Assembly: GCF_011398155.1 (NCBI RefSeq)
Contig: NZ_AP021888.1
Coordinates: 913,501 to 977,500 of the forward strand
DNA: 64,000 nt
Direction of reading: 5' to 3'
Source of the DNA: Thiosulfativibrio zosterae
Lineage (GTDB): Bacteria > Pseudomonadota > Gammaproteobacteria > Thiomicrospirales > Thiomicrospiraceae
The notes below the pieces were generated by a model. The model was not told where the DNA came from, made no database searches, and saw nothing but the letters and a program-made list of their open reading frames with translations. Below, piece after piece: positions 19,921-27,892 of the stretch (positions within the stretch are counted from its first letter, which is position 1; each line of letters opens with the position of its first letter). Position numbers and translations under genes: made by a program.

Positions 19921-21093
19921 GACTTCATCTGACACTGCTCTTGAAAAAGAGCAAGTTTCCCGTTTTGATATTAGGTGTCTAATCAAAATCAAAACAAAGG
20001 AAACTCACATGATTAATACTAATCAAAAAATCATCAAACATAAAGTCGGATTACTCAATCTTGCAGAAGAACTTGGCAATGTTTCAAAAGCCTGCAAAGT
20101 AATGGGCTTATCTCGAGATACTTTCTATCGTTATAAAGCTGCCGTTGATGACGGTGGTGTTGATGCTCTAATCGATAAAACCCGCCGGAAACCCAACCTT
20201 AAAAACCGAGTAGATGAAGTAACTGAACAAGCCGTTATTCAATATGCGATTGACTATCCTGCTTACGGTCAACTTAGAGCAAGCAATGAACTCAGAAAAC
20301 TCGGTATATTCGTTTCATCTAGTGGCGTGCGCAGTATCTGGATCAGAAATGAACTGGCTAACTTCAAAGACCGTTTAAAAGCTTTAGAAGACAAGGTTGC
20401 CAACGACGGCATTATTCTGACCGAAGCGCAGGTCGTAGCCCTTGAAAAGAAAAAGCATGACGATGAAGTCAGCGGTGAAATTGATACTGCCCATCCAGGG
20501 TACTTGGGTTCGCAAGATACCTTCTATGTTGGCACCTTAAAAGGTGTTGGCAGAATCTATCAACAAACCTTTGTCGATACCTACTCAAAAGTAGCGTTTG
20601 CTAAGCTTTATGCCACCAAAACACCGATAACAGCGGCAGATACCCTTAATGATCGAGTGCTACCATTTTTTGAGCAACACGAACTGCCCATGCTCAGAAT
20701 CCTGACTGACCGTGGCACTGAGTATTGTGGTAAAGCGGAGCAGCACGATTATCAATTATACTTGGCGCTAAATGATATTGAGCACACTAAAACCAAAGTC
20801 AAATCACCGCAAACCAATGGCATTTGTGAGCGCTTTCACAAAACCATTTTGCAGGAGTTTTACCAAATCACTTTCCGCAAAAAGATTTACACATCAATTG
20901 AACAACTTCAAACGGACCTGGATGAGTGGATTCATTTTTACAACCATCACAGAACTCATCAAGGTAAAATGTGTTGTGGAAGAACACCAATGGAAACATT
21001 GGAAGATGGCAAAAAGATATGGGCTGAAAAGTTCGTAGCTTAAACTTAAACTGACAGACACTCATAAAAAACGGGGAACTGTCAGATGAAGTC
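19921..21093 (+). mobile_element. IS481-type insertion sequence
   Basis: The 14-bp terminal inverted repeats GACTTCATCTGACA (19921-19934) and its complement (21080-21093) enclose one transposase gene. Similar GTTT-rich subterminal motifs lie just inside. No clear target duplication was seen. It is inserted 7 nt after the integrase stop codon. Confidence 0.8.
20009..21043 (+). CDS. IS481-family transposase
   Basis: 344 residues. An N-terminal helix-turn-helix (NVSKACKVMGLSRDTFYRY) is followed by an HTH-29-like region and a DDE integrase core: QTFVDTYSKVAFA, LTDRGTEYCG and the glutamate in NGICERFHKTI. The frame appears intact from ATG 20009 with an AAAGGAAA site upstream. It moves its own element by cut-and-paste or copy-type transposition. 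Confidence 0.9.
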   Translation: MINTNQKIIKHKVGLLNLAEELGNVSKACKVMGLSRDTFYRYKAAVDDGGVDALIDKTRRKPNLKNRVDEVTEQAVIQYAIDYPAYGQLRASNELRKLGIFVSSSGVRSIWIRNELANFKDRLKALEDKVANDGIILTEAQVVALEKKKHDDEVSGEIDTAHPGYLGSQDTFYVGTLKGVGRIYQQTFVDTYSKVAFAKLYATKTPITAADTLNDRVLPFFEQHELPMLRILTDRGTEYCGKAEQHDYQLYLALNDIEHTKTKVKSPQTNGICERFHKTILQEFYQITFRKKIYTSIEQLQTDLDEWIHFYNHHRTHQGKMCCGRTPMETLEDGKKIWAEKFVA

Positions 21094-21128
21094 TGAATTT
21101 CTACAGATGATGGCACTATTGAAGTTGT

Positions 21129-21698
21129 TTAGATTAACTCGGCAGCGTTACGTTTCATCTCATCATTTACTGTTACGTAACGCTGTGTTGTCTGAATGCT
21201 TCGATGTCCAGCCATATCAGCTAGTACAAATACGCTAACGCCTTTCTGACTAAGCGTTGTTAACCAAGTACGTCTGCCACTGTGCGACGTAGCGCCAGCA
21301 ATTCCTGCACGTGCATACAAGCGTTGTAGATGCTGTGTAGCACTGTTTGCACTAAACCTTGCACTCTTTTGCGTAGAGAACAAATAACCGTGCTGTGGAC
21401 GCTTAGCAACGCTGCTAACGTATGCTTGAAGCTGACGCTGCATTTGCTTTGGCAGAAATATCTTACGTGCACGTTTTGACTTAGTACGTGCTGCATCAAG
21501 TGTCATTTCGTCTCGTACTGTTTCGTTTGCATCTAATACGTCATCAAAGCGCAGTGCAGCTACTTCTCCAACACGTAAACCACACAAGTGCGTGAACAGT
21601 AGCATCGTACTGTCACGTGCGGCATAGCGACTGCACGAATTTGTTACGTCTAGTAGCTGCTTAAGTTCTGCTTTGCTAAGTGTCTTTGCTTGTGCCAT
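21129..21698 (-). CDS. Minimal tyrosine recombinase
   Basis: 189 residues consisting almost only of the catalytic domain. The motifs are R in GLRVGEVAAL, the HSGRRTW box, GHRS, and the nucleophile Y in TTQRYV; the usual N-terminal SAM-like core-binding domain is missing. Such short proteins occur as accessory recombinases on mobile islands. AGGTGGTG precedes ATG 21698. It converges on the broken integrase, with the IS481-type element between them. It might be a second recombination partner or a directionality helper; function is inference. Confidence 0.85.
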   Translation of the reverse strand: MAQAKTLSKAELKQLLDVTNSCSRYAARDSTMLLFTHLCGLRVGEVAALRFDDVLDANETVRDEMTLDAARTKSKRARKIFLPKQMQRQLQAYVSSVAKRPQHGYLFSTQKSARFSANSATQHLQRLYARAGIAGATSHSGRRTWLTTLSQKGVSVFVLADMAGHRSIQTTQRYVTVNDEMKRNAAELI

Positions 21699-21995
21699 AT
21701 GTCACCACCTAAATGTAATGTTTTCATGCATACAGCGTATTTTCTGATGTTCTATTTGAGCAACCAATAAGTGCTCATATAATTCCTTCCATACATCAAA
21801 GACTTATGTGGAAATGTAAGATAATTGTTATTTTATTATGTTTTATGAGTGGCGCTAAATTATGAGTTAAAGTGTCAGCTTCGCTAACACTACTTGTGCC
21901 GTTTGTTCATTCGCTTGCGCTCAATCACATACAGCACTACGTATTTTTTCTTGTATCGTTATTGATGTGGCTCATTTAGATTGTGTTTAGCCATA

Positions 21996-22165
21996 AGAAG
22001 GCTTAAGCAGCCTTCTAACAGCTTTTAGCGTCTCATTTGAGTTGCTATCAGCCACTGTGTAACAAGCCTTCTTAGCGTACCGCTAAGTTTCGATATGGTT
22101 GGGCGATTACCGTTTACTTGCCTAAGTACCAACGCAACTACGTAGCATTACACAGTGTGCTACGC
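21996..22165. other. Gene-free island stretch with three strong hairpins
   Basis: The 520-nt gap 21699-22218 holds no convincing gene. It contains AGAAGGCT/AGCCTTCT (21996-22016, 5-nt loop), CTTAGCG/CGCTAAG (in 22065-22090, 3-nt loop) and GTAGCA/TGCTAC (about 22142-22163). The first arm sequence AGCCTTCT recurs beside the second hairpin. These could be recombination sites, a small RNA or remnants. Confidence 0.5.
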
Positions 22166-22283
22166 AGCTTCTGCGGTTTCATCATCCACAGACTTAACAT
22201 GCGTCTTGTTTTGTATAGTGTTGTGGCTACACTATTTCGTACCTAGATGATGTTATAAAATCATCATCCAAAGGAGACCCGAA

Positions 22284-22571
22284 ATGGCCAATGCAAAATA
22301 TGACCCTGAACTCAAAAAAGAAGTGATTGACGCTATCGTTAATGGCGGAAGAAGTTCAGCCCAAGCTGCCAGAGATTATGAGTTACCAGTAACCGTTGTT
22401 TACACATGGGTTCGTGCGCATAAACTTAAAAATGATTTGGCAGTGATTCCAAATCAATCTGAATCTCTAGAGCAAGAAAATAAACGGCTCAAAAAAGAAC
22501 TTGCTCAAGCCAAGATGGAGCGAGATATCTTAAAAAAAGCCACCGCATACTTCGCCAGCCTCGACAAGTGA
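22284..22571 (+). CDS. IS3-family transposase OrfA
   Basis: 95 residues: an N-terminal helix-turn-helix (SSAQAARDYELPVTVVYTWV) and a C-terminal leucine-rich coiled coil ending in MERDILKKATAYFA. An A7 run at 22532-22538 would allow a -1 shift into the orfB frame, which is open from there, giving an OrfAB fusion as usual for IS3 elements. Confidence 0.92.
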   Translation: MANAKYDPELKKEVIDAIVNGGRSSAQAARDYELPVTVVYTWVRAHKLKNDLAVIPNQSESLEQENKRLKKELAQAKMERDILKKATAYFASLDK

Positions 22572-23476
22572 AGTATGTCTGGATACAAAAGCATCGAGAA
22601 GAATTCCTGCTTGCGCTGATGTGCAAGGTATTAAAAGTGCCTATCAGCAGCTTTCATAGCTGGCTAAAACTGGATTTGACAGATAAGGTCGGCGAACAAA
22701 AAGATAATGCTGACTTGATTAAAGATGCCTTTACCACCTTAAAAGGAAATGCAGGAGCAAGAGGCATAAAAGGTTATTTAGCCAACGAAAAGAAAGTGAC
22801 GATGAGTCGGCGAAAAATCGCACGAATCATGAGAGAACAAGGCCTAATCGTGCAAACTCGTAAGAAGTTTAAGAAAGCCAATAGTGCGGCGATTAATGAC
22901 CCCAAAATAAAGCCAAACCTACTCAAACGTGAGTTTAAAGTCTGCTATATCAACCAAGTATGGGTTGGTGACATAACACAAGTAAAAACCCAGCAAGGCT
23001 GGATGTACTTGGCGACCTACATCGACCTCTACTCAAGAAAAGTAGTCGGCTGGGCATTAGAATCACACATGCGTTCTGAGCTGATTGAAACCGCATTAAA
23101 AAGAGCCTTGTAGAATCGTAAGCCCCCTAAAGGACTGATGGTTCACACTGACCAAGGTAGTCAATTTATCAGTAATGATTATCGCAAACTGATTGCCCAT
23201 TGGAGCATTAAGCAAAGCATGAGTCGTCGTGGAAATTGTTGGGATAATGCCGTCATTGAGAGCTTCTTTAAGTCTTTCAAAACAGAAACAATTTACCAGC
23301 TTAAAAAAATAATAAGCCAACAAGAAATGCGCTGGCTGGTTTCAGAATATATGGGTCACTACAACCATATCAGACCACACAGCTCGAACGGTTATATTTC
23401 ACCGGCAAAATTCGAGAAATTGAGACTAGACCGACTAAAAGAAATTGAAGAAAATCTAGGTACGAAAAAGTGTTGA
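22568..23476 (+). pseudogene. IS3-family transposase OrfB with in-frame TAG
   Basis: The 303-codon frame overlaps orfA by GTGA. TAG at 23111-23113 falls after KRAL, where relatives carry a sense codon, and the frame resumes at once as NRKPPKG. The DDE catalytic triad spans the break: the first Asp in VWVGDIT is before it, the second in VHTDQGSQF and the Glu in NAVIESFF are after it. Without readthrough the enzyme is inactive. The same TAG is in copy 2. Confidence 0.88.
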
Positions 23477-23668
23477 CACTCCAAAGCGATTACGAAGCTA
23501 CCGCTTTTGAACGCCTCTGCTAGAACGTTGCGTGTGCTGACAAAATCCGTTGGCTTCAACCTTCGTTGGCAAACTCGATGTCGTTTAGTTGGGCACTGTG
23601 TGCAGATAAATACACGGCAATACTTACAAGCTGTGCATATTGTTATTTATCAACTGAGGAAGAAAAGG

Positions 23669-23983
23669 ATGCAGAAAACGGTTCTAAACGATGTATTTGA
23701 GTTATTGGTGCAGATTGGCGCTGTTAGCAGCGAAAGTGAGTTCAGCAAAGATTGGCTGTGTAGAAGCGAGTGCTACATGCGTACGCTGCGTTTTAAGCGT
23801 GTCAAACCTAGTGTGGGCACATTGGCTATATGTGCAAGCAAATTACAGCACTACGGACGCTGTATGACGGTGACAGAACGCCATACACAGCTTGGAAAGC
23901 GTTTTATTGAGCTGAGCGAACAGTGTCACAAGCAGATTAATAGTGATGCTGTAGGATGGTGGAAAGACGAGGTGAGGGTTTGA
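23669..23983 (+). CDS. DUF6626-like small island protein
   Basis: 104 residues from ATG 23669, preceded by GAGGAAGAAAAGG. The opening VLNDVFELLVQIGAVSSESEFSKDWLCRSECYMRTLR resembles helix-turn-helix-like DUF6626 proteins seen on integrated islands; function unknown. A longer open frame upstream is not credible. The 185 nt between IS3 copy 1 and this gene hold nothing recognised. Confidence 0.65.
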   Translation: MQKTVLNDVFELLVQIGAVSSESEFSKDWLCRSECYMRTLRFKRVKPSVGTLAICASKLQHYGRCMTVTERHTQLGKRFIELSEQCHKQINSDAVGWWKDEVRV

Positions 23984-24137
23984 CGCATAGCACTGTAGCT
24001 TCAACTCAACAGCCTCGTCATCCGAAATTGGGTTTTAAGTAGTAAATTTTCGTGCTGCGGTTTTCTGCGGTGGAGTACTTACAGAAGTGGGGTGGTGATT
24101 TTGCATCAGTACACTCTGCTAGTTGCTAAATAACAGT

Positions 24138-24458
24138 ATGAACAAGACAGCACTACAAGATATACAGCAATCCTTAAACGCTATACGTGGTGAGATAGAA
24201 CGTGTTGATGACGAAACTAAGTGGGCGGCACTAGAGTTAATGCTAACTACTAGCAGTAGCGTTGTGGCACTCGCAAAGAAGATGGCTAAACCAGAAACAA
24301 AGACTGTCACACGCACTGTAACAGTGCCTAAGACGAAGATAGTCAAACAAGAACCACAGCAGCAGACTACATCAAAAGACACAGAACGAACAGACTTTAC
24401 ACCTATTCGTCCACAGCCACCGTTACCAAATCAACAAGACGACAGAGACAGACGTTAA
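24138..24458 (+). CDS. Hypothetical small island protein
   Basis: 106 residues, not recognised. An acidic helical N-terminus (LQDIQQSLNAIRGEIERVDDETK) leads into a threonine/lysine-rich middle (TKTVTRTVTVPKTKIVK) and a proline/glutamine-rich, arginine-ended tail, which is probably disordered. No good ribosome site is visible, so the call is moderate. The 195-nt gap after it holds a TATAAT at 24615-24620 likely serving the next gene. Confidence 0.45.
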   Translation: MNKTALQDIQQSLNAIRGEIERVDDETKWAALELMLTTSSSVVALAKKMAKPETKTVTRTVTVPKTKIVKQEPQQQTTSKDTERTDFTPIRPQPPLPNQQDDRDRR

Positions 24459-24653
24459 GAATCAATCCAAAGCGTACAGTTTGTAGCTGTTTGACTGTGT
24501 GGTTGACGCAATGACTGACTGGCATAGTGAGACGCTGTGCAAATACTTCTCCCTTAAAATCATTACACTACAGCAAGCGTAGAAAAAACGTGCTGTTCAT
24601 TCCCTTAACAAATCTATAATATAAGACTGAAACATAACCAACGGAGGTGTGTG

Positions 24654-24830
24654 ATGAAATCTTATGACGAGTTGAAAGCTGAAATGGAAGCAATTCAGCA
24701 GCAGATGGTTGAAGCTAAGAAGAACGAACGTGCTAACGCACTGAAGGAAGTAAAACGTCTTTGTAAAGAGTTTGGCTTTACTGCTGGCATGTTAAAAGGA
24801 TCATTGGCCAAAGGAAGAGGCGTACAATGA
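24654..24830 (+). CDS. Small H-NS-family nucleoid-associated protein
   Basis: 58 residues from ATG 24654 with a strong GGAGG site. The helical YDELKAEMEAIQQQMVEAKK and the end GFTAGMLKGSLAKGRG match short H-NS-family proteins common on islands; the classic C-terminal DNA-binding loop is reduced to the GRG tail. It may silence island genes. It overlaps the methyltransferase start by ATGA, so the two are coupled. Confidence 0.7.
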   Translation: MKSYDELKAEMEAIQQQMVEAKKNERANALKEVKRLCKEFGFTAGMLKGSLAKGRGVQ

Positions 24831-25702
24831 AAGAGCGTATAAAAGATAAACTAAGAAAATATAAGCTGATAGTGTCTCTTTACAGAAAATTAAGGGGAAC
24901 GAAAAGAGAAGGAACTGGCTGGGAGAAAGTCGCAAAGCAACTAAAAGATAAACAAATTTTATTTTGTAAAGACAACCCATCTGTTGAAACACTTCATTTA
25001 GAAATCGACCAAATCAATAAAAAACAGATCAGCGAATGGGGAGCGATGGTTTATTGTGGTGGAGCCTTGTATCAAGGCTACAACAAACTCGGATTGTTTG
25101 GTGTCAAACCAACTGAAGATAGGTTGGAACGTTATGACGCATTTCGTTACATTAATTCAGAAAGTTGTGTTCTTGATATTGGTTCTAATGCTGGATTTAT
25201 GAGTTGCGAAATTGCAACAAAGGCGAAAAGCGTATTAGCTTTAGAGTACAACAATTATCTTAATGAGATAGGGCGGGCAACAGCTAATCATCTTGATCTA
25301 AAAAATGTTGAGTTTCTAGATAAAGACTTTCAGAAATTTTCGTCGGAAAGACGTTTTGACTGTGTTCTATCTTTATCAAACCACCATACCATCGACGGTG
25401 GGCTAAATATCTCATTTGAGCAATACATTAACAAGATTTATAACCTTATGGCTGACGGTGGTATTTTGTTATTTGAAAGTCATAACGTTTGGGTTGATGA
25501 CTCAGATTTGGCGGAAAAATTTAAAATAGCTAGTAAGTATTTTGAACTTGAAAGAAGTAAGATGGTTGAAGCTTTCTTTAAGCCAGACATTGATAAACTT
25601 TTTGCAGTTTTTCGTCGCAGAGATCAAATTTTTAATGGGGATAGTTTGCTTAATTTTGACTTCAGTAAAGCAATCGAAGCATACGATTTTATTGAATATT
25701 GA
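24827..25702 (+). CDS. SAM-dependent methyltransferase (island cargo)
   Basis: 291 residues. A class I methyltransferase core carries the SAM-binding motif VLDIGSNAGF at about 115-124, the acidic LALEYN strand end, and FDCVLSLSNHH after it. The first 80 residues are a basic, lysine-rich extension. The substrate is unknown; similar proteins act on sugars or small molecules in surface polysaccharide loci. Base composition is visibly more AT-rich than neighbouring island genes, suggesting separate acquisition. Confidence 0.75.
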   Translation: MKERIKDKLRKYKLIVSLYRKLRGTKREGTGWEKVAKQLKDKQILFCKDNPSVETLHLEIDQINKKQISEWGAMVYCGGALYQGYNKLGLFGVKPTEDRLERYDAFRYINSESCVLDIGSNAGFMSCEIATKAKSVLALEYNNYLNEIGRATANHLDLKNVEFLDKDFQKFSSERRFDCVLSLSNHHTIDGGLNISFEQYINKIYNLMADGGILLFESHNVWVDDSDLAEKFKIASKYFELERSKMVEAFFKPDIDKLFAVFRRRDQIFNGDSLLNFDFSKAIEAYDFIEY

Positions 25703-25753
25703 TCGGAAACAATTCTGTTTTTTTATTTTGTATAACATACAAAGAAACAGAGT

Positions 25754-25864
25754 ATTAAGTTAGCTGTAGTTGAACGTGCAATGCACAACATTGGTAGAGA
25801 CGCAGCGCCAGCATTTAAGCCTAAAGCATCTAAGCTAGATAAGTTTCTGAATACATATGACTAA
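25754..25864 (+). pseudogene. Remnant reading frame after the cargo gene
   Basis: A frame reading IKLAVVERAMHNIGRDAA, then PAFKPKASKLDKFLNTYD, ends in TAA but has no start codon before the internal ATG at 25781 and no ribosome site there. Its composition matches the island rather than the AT-rich methyltransferase next to it. It looks like the 3' end of a gene displaced by the cargo. Confidence 0.4.
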
Positions 25865-25926
25865 TCTTCGGATGACAGCCTCGGAACTCTGAAAGCACAA
25901 TGCCTTTAGCTAATAAGGAGGCTGTT

Positions 25927-26358
25927 ATGTCTGTACTTGATACACTAAATTTCGTTGCTTTTAACCCACTTCAAAGTAGTAACCCTATCGCTGTTCGTCG
26001 TCGCAAGCTGATTGCAAAGATTGATGAACAAATCCAACTTGCAGCAAATAAAGATTACACACCTACGCAACACAAGTGGGTTACTGACGAACATGGTAAT
26101 CAACGCAAAGTGGAGGTTGCCAAACGTGTTAAGCGTTGGTGGACTGCTAGTGTTGATGGAAAGATTAATCTTGTAGTGCGCTATGGAAGCAAGCCTTTAG
26201 AGTTTGCCAAAGGCAAGAATGCAATCGAACTAGCTACTGAAGCAGAAGTTGCTGATGTGCTAGCTAAGGTGCGCGAAGCTGCTGAATATGGTGAGTTAGA
26301 CACACTTATTGAACAACAAGCGCAGTTTGGCAGACGAGTGACACAAAAGAAAAAATGA
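25927..26358 (+). CDS. DUF6641-like island protein
   Basis: 143 residues from ATG 25927, with an excellent AAGGAGG site. The protein opens MSVLDTLNFVAFNPLQSS and contains VKRWWTASVDGKINLVVRYG and FAKGKNAIELA, features of the DUF6641 family found in integrated islands. Function unknown; probably cytoplasmic. It is the last gene before the right attachment repeat. Confidence 0.7.
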   Translation: MSVLDTLNFVAFNPLQSSNPIAVRRRKLIAKIDEQIQLAANKDYTPTQHKWVTDEHGNQRKVEVAKRVKRWWTASVDGKINLVVRYGSKPLEFAKGKNAIELATEAEVADVLAKVREAAEYGELDTLIEQQAQFGRRVTQKKK

Positions 26359-26494
26359 CAAGTTATATGGTGAACGTGTTTGGTTAAAGCACGTTCTTCG
26401 TCTTACAATGTGCAACAAGGGATTGCGTAAACTATTGAATTGCAATAGTTGCACAAGCGCAAATAAAACGTGCAAAGTAGTGGTAGACTTACAC

Positions 26495-26508
26495 ATTACT
26501 TACACGCT
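26495..26508 (+). repeat. Right-end copy of the island arm repeat
   Basis: ATTACTTACACGCT, identical and in the same orientation as 18559-18572; a partial repeat (CTTACACA) precedes it. Confidence 0.6.
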
Positions 26509-26565
26509 AACTATTATTATGTGGTAAATGATTGATATTAAACAGGAAATTATCAATGTTACTAC

Positions 26566-26578
26566 TGAGTGGGAATAG
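26566..26578 (+). repeat. Right attachment repeat
   Basis: TGAGTGGGAATAG, matching the guaA terminus at 18511-18523 in 12 of 13 positions. Confidence 0.85.
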
Positions 26579-26583
26579 ACATT

Positions 26584-26613
26584 AAAAAGGCTTTCTGACG
26601 AAAGCCTTTTTTA
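26584..26613 (+). terminator. Terminator beyond the island, probably guaA's original one
   Basis: AAAAAGGCTTTC and GAAAGCCTTTTT pair around TGAC and are followed by T residues. It lies just outside the right attachment repeat, where guaA would have ended before the island arrived. Confidence 0.85.
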
Positions 26614-26634
26614 TAGCGTTCAAAAGAGTTTTTA

Positions 26635-27156
26635 ATGATTCCTATTTGTCCAGAGAACCTAAGTCAAGCCGAGCAAGATGCTTTTTGGATGAGCTATGCG
26701 ATGGATTTGGCGCAGAAAGCTGAAGAGGCTGGAGAAGTGCCGGTTGGCGCGGTTTGTGTTAAAGATAATCAATGGGTTTCTGAAGGGTTTAATGCTGTCA
26801 TTCATCAAAATGATCCGACAGCACATGCTGAAGTCTTGGCTTTAAGAGCAGCGGGACAAGTGATTAAAAACTATCGATTAATTGATTTAACTCTTTACGT
26901 TACTTTAGAACCCTGTTCTATGTGTGCAAGTGCTTTGGTTCATGCCAGAGTAAAGCGTTTGGTATATGGGGCTAAAGACCTTAAAACTGGCGCAGTGGAC
27001 TCTGTGTTTCAGTTAACTAACTCCTCATTGTTAAATCATAAGATAGAATCGGTGCAAGGGGTTTTAGAGGATAAGTGTTCTGCACAGCTCAGTCTGTTTT
27101 TTAAAAAACGCCGTGATGAGAAGAAGCGTGAGAAACAGCAGTTGTTGCCAAAATAA
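26635..27156 (+). CDS. tadA: tRNA adenosine(34) deaminase
   Basis: 173-residue zinc deaminase that changes A34 to inosine in the tRNA-Arg anticodon. The HAE motif is at 64-66, with PCSMC providing Cys94 and Cys97. The C-terminus is lysine/arginine-rich (KKRRDEKKREK). It lies just beyond the island; guaA-tadA adjacency before insertion is likely. Confidence 0.95.
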   Translation: MIPICPENLSQAEQDAFWMSYAMDLAQKAEEAGEVPVGAVCVKDNQWVSEGFNAVIHQNDPTAHAEVLALRAAGQVIKNYRLIDLTLYVTLEPCSMCASALVHARVKRLVYGAKDLKTGAVDSVFQLTNSSLLNHKIESVQGVLEDKCSAQLSLFFKKRRDEKKREKQQLLPK

Positions 27157-27306
27157 AAGAATTAAACGCCTTTAAAATGGCAGTATAAATAAATCTTGTG
27201 AGGGATTTTGAACTAATACTTGCGTGCTTAATGAATAAATGCGAGTATTATTACTATTAATTTTTTAAGGCTTAAATTAAAATTCATTTAGGTATTTATA
27301 CTCAAT

Positions 27307-27882
27307 ATGCAAATCAGTATTGATCCAGCGGAAGGCATAAAAACAATTAAGATTCTGCCGGGTGAATTTTATGTCACTCGTGAAAACGAACGCATTGAAA
27401 CTGTGCTGGGTTCCTGTATTTCTGCTTGTGTTAGAGATCCCATCAGTGGGGTGGGCGGCATGAATCATTTCATGTTACCGGTTGATAAAAACTCCACAGG
27501 TGCTTCAGAACTTTCAGATGCGAATCGTTATGGTAACTATGCCATGGAAAACTTAGTAAATGCTTTGTTAAACAATGGTGCAAAACGCGAGCGACTAGAA
27601 TTTAAGTTATTTGGTGGTGGAAGAATAATGAATTCCATGACTAACATAGGTTGGTACAATATTGGCTTTGCATTTGACTATGTGTACACAGAAGGCTTTA
27701 AAATAGTTTCGCAAGATATTGGCGACATATATCCACGCAAAATTTTGTTTTATCCCAACAGTGGCCGAGTTCGTGTTAGACGACTCAATGCCATGCACAA
27801 TCAGTCATTAGCGGCTGAAGAAACGCGTTATATTAATAATATCGGCACAAAACCTGTTGAAGGCGATGTGGAACTTTTCTGA
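27307..27882 (+). CDS. cheD: Chemoreceptor glutamine deamidase CheD
   Basis: 191 residues. The enzyme deamidates receptor glutamines and modulates chemotaxis adaptation. The catalytic Cys37 in VLGSCISAC and His54 in GGMNHFMLP are present. The reading frame ends 10 nt before cheA. In the 150-nt leader, TAATACTTGC (27214-27223) and GCGAGTATTA (27241-27250) form an imperfect hairpin; no clear promoter was recognised. Confidence 0.93.
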   Translation: MQISIDPAEGIKTIKILPGEFYVTRENERIETVLGSCISACVRDPISGVGGMNHFMLPVDKNSTGASELSDANRYGNYAMENLVNALLNNGAKRERLEFKLFGGGRIMNSMTNIGWYNIGFAFDYVYTEGFKIVSQDIGDIYPRKILFYPNSGRVRVRRLNAMHNQSLAAEETRYINNIGTKPVEGDVELF

Positions 27883-27892
27883 GGAAGTGATT

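Larger units (their letters stand above)
22219..23483 (+). mobile_element. IS3-family element, copy 1
   Basis: 1265 bp, starting TGTTGTGGCTACACTATTTC and ending in the imperfect inverse of it (ACACTCCA end). The last 14 bases of both terminal repeats match strongly (TTTCGTACCTAGAT). It encodes orfA and an orfB broken by TAG. Left flank TAG, right flank AAG: no perfect duplication. It is almost identical to copy 2 at 52149. Confidence 0.92.
18511..26578. mobile_element. Genomic island integrated at the 3' end of guaA
   Basis: About 8.07 kb is bounded by the imperfect 13-bp direct repeat TGAGTGGGA(G/A)TAG, the left copy being the guaA terminus. Inside, next to guaA, is a tyrosine integrase gene. 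Island-type small proteins and two insertion sequences follow. The right end is followed by a terminator and tadA, consistent with an original guaA-terminator-tadA order. The guaA 3' end is a known integration hotspot. The integrase is broken, so the island may now be immobile unless the second recombinase or amber readthrough helps. Confidence 0.88.

Noticed and set aside
22219-23483. Perfect target duplication for IS3 copy 1
   Set aside because: Flanks are TAG and AAG; only copy 2 shows a clean 3-bp duplication.
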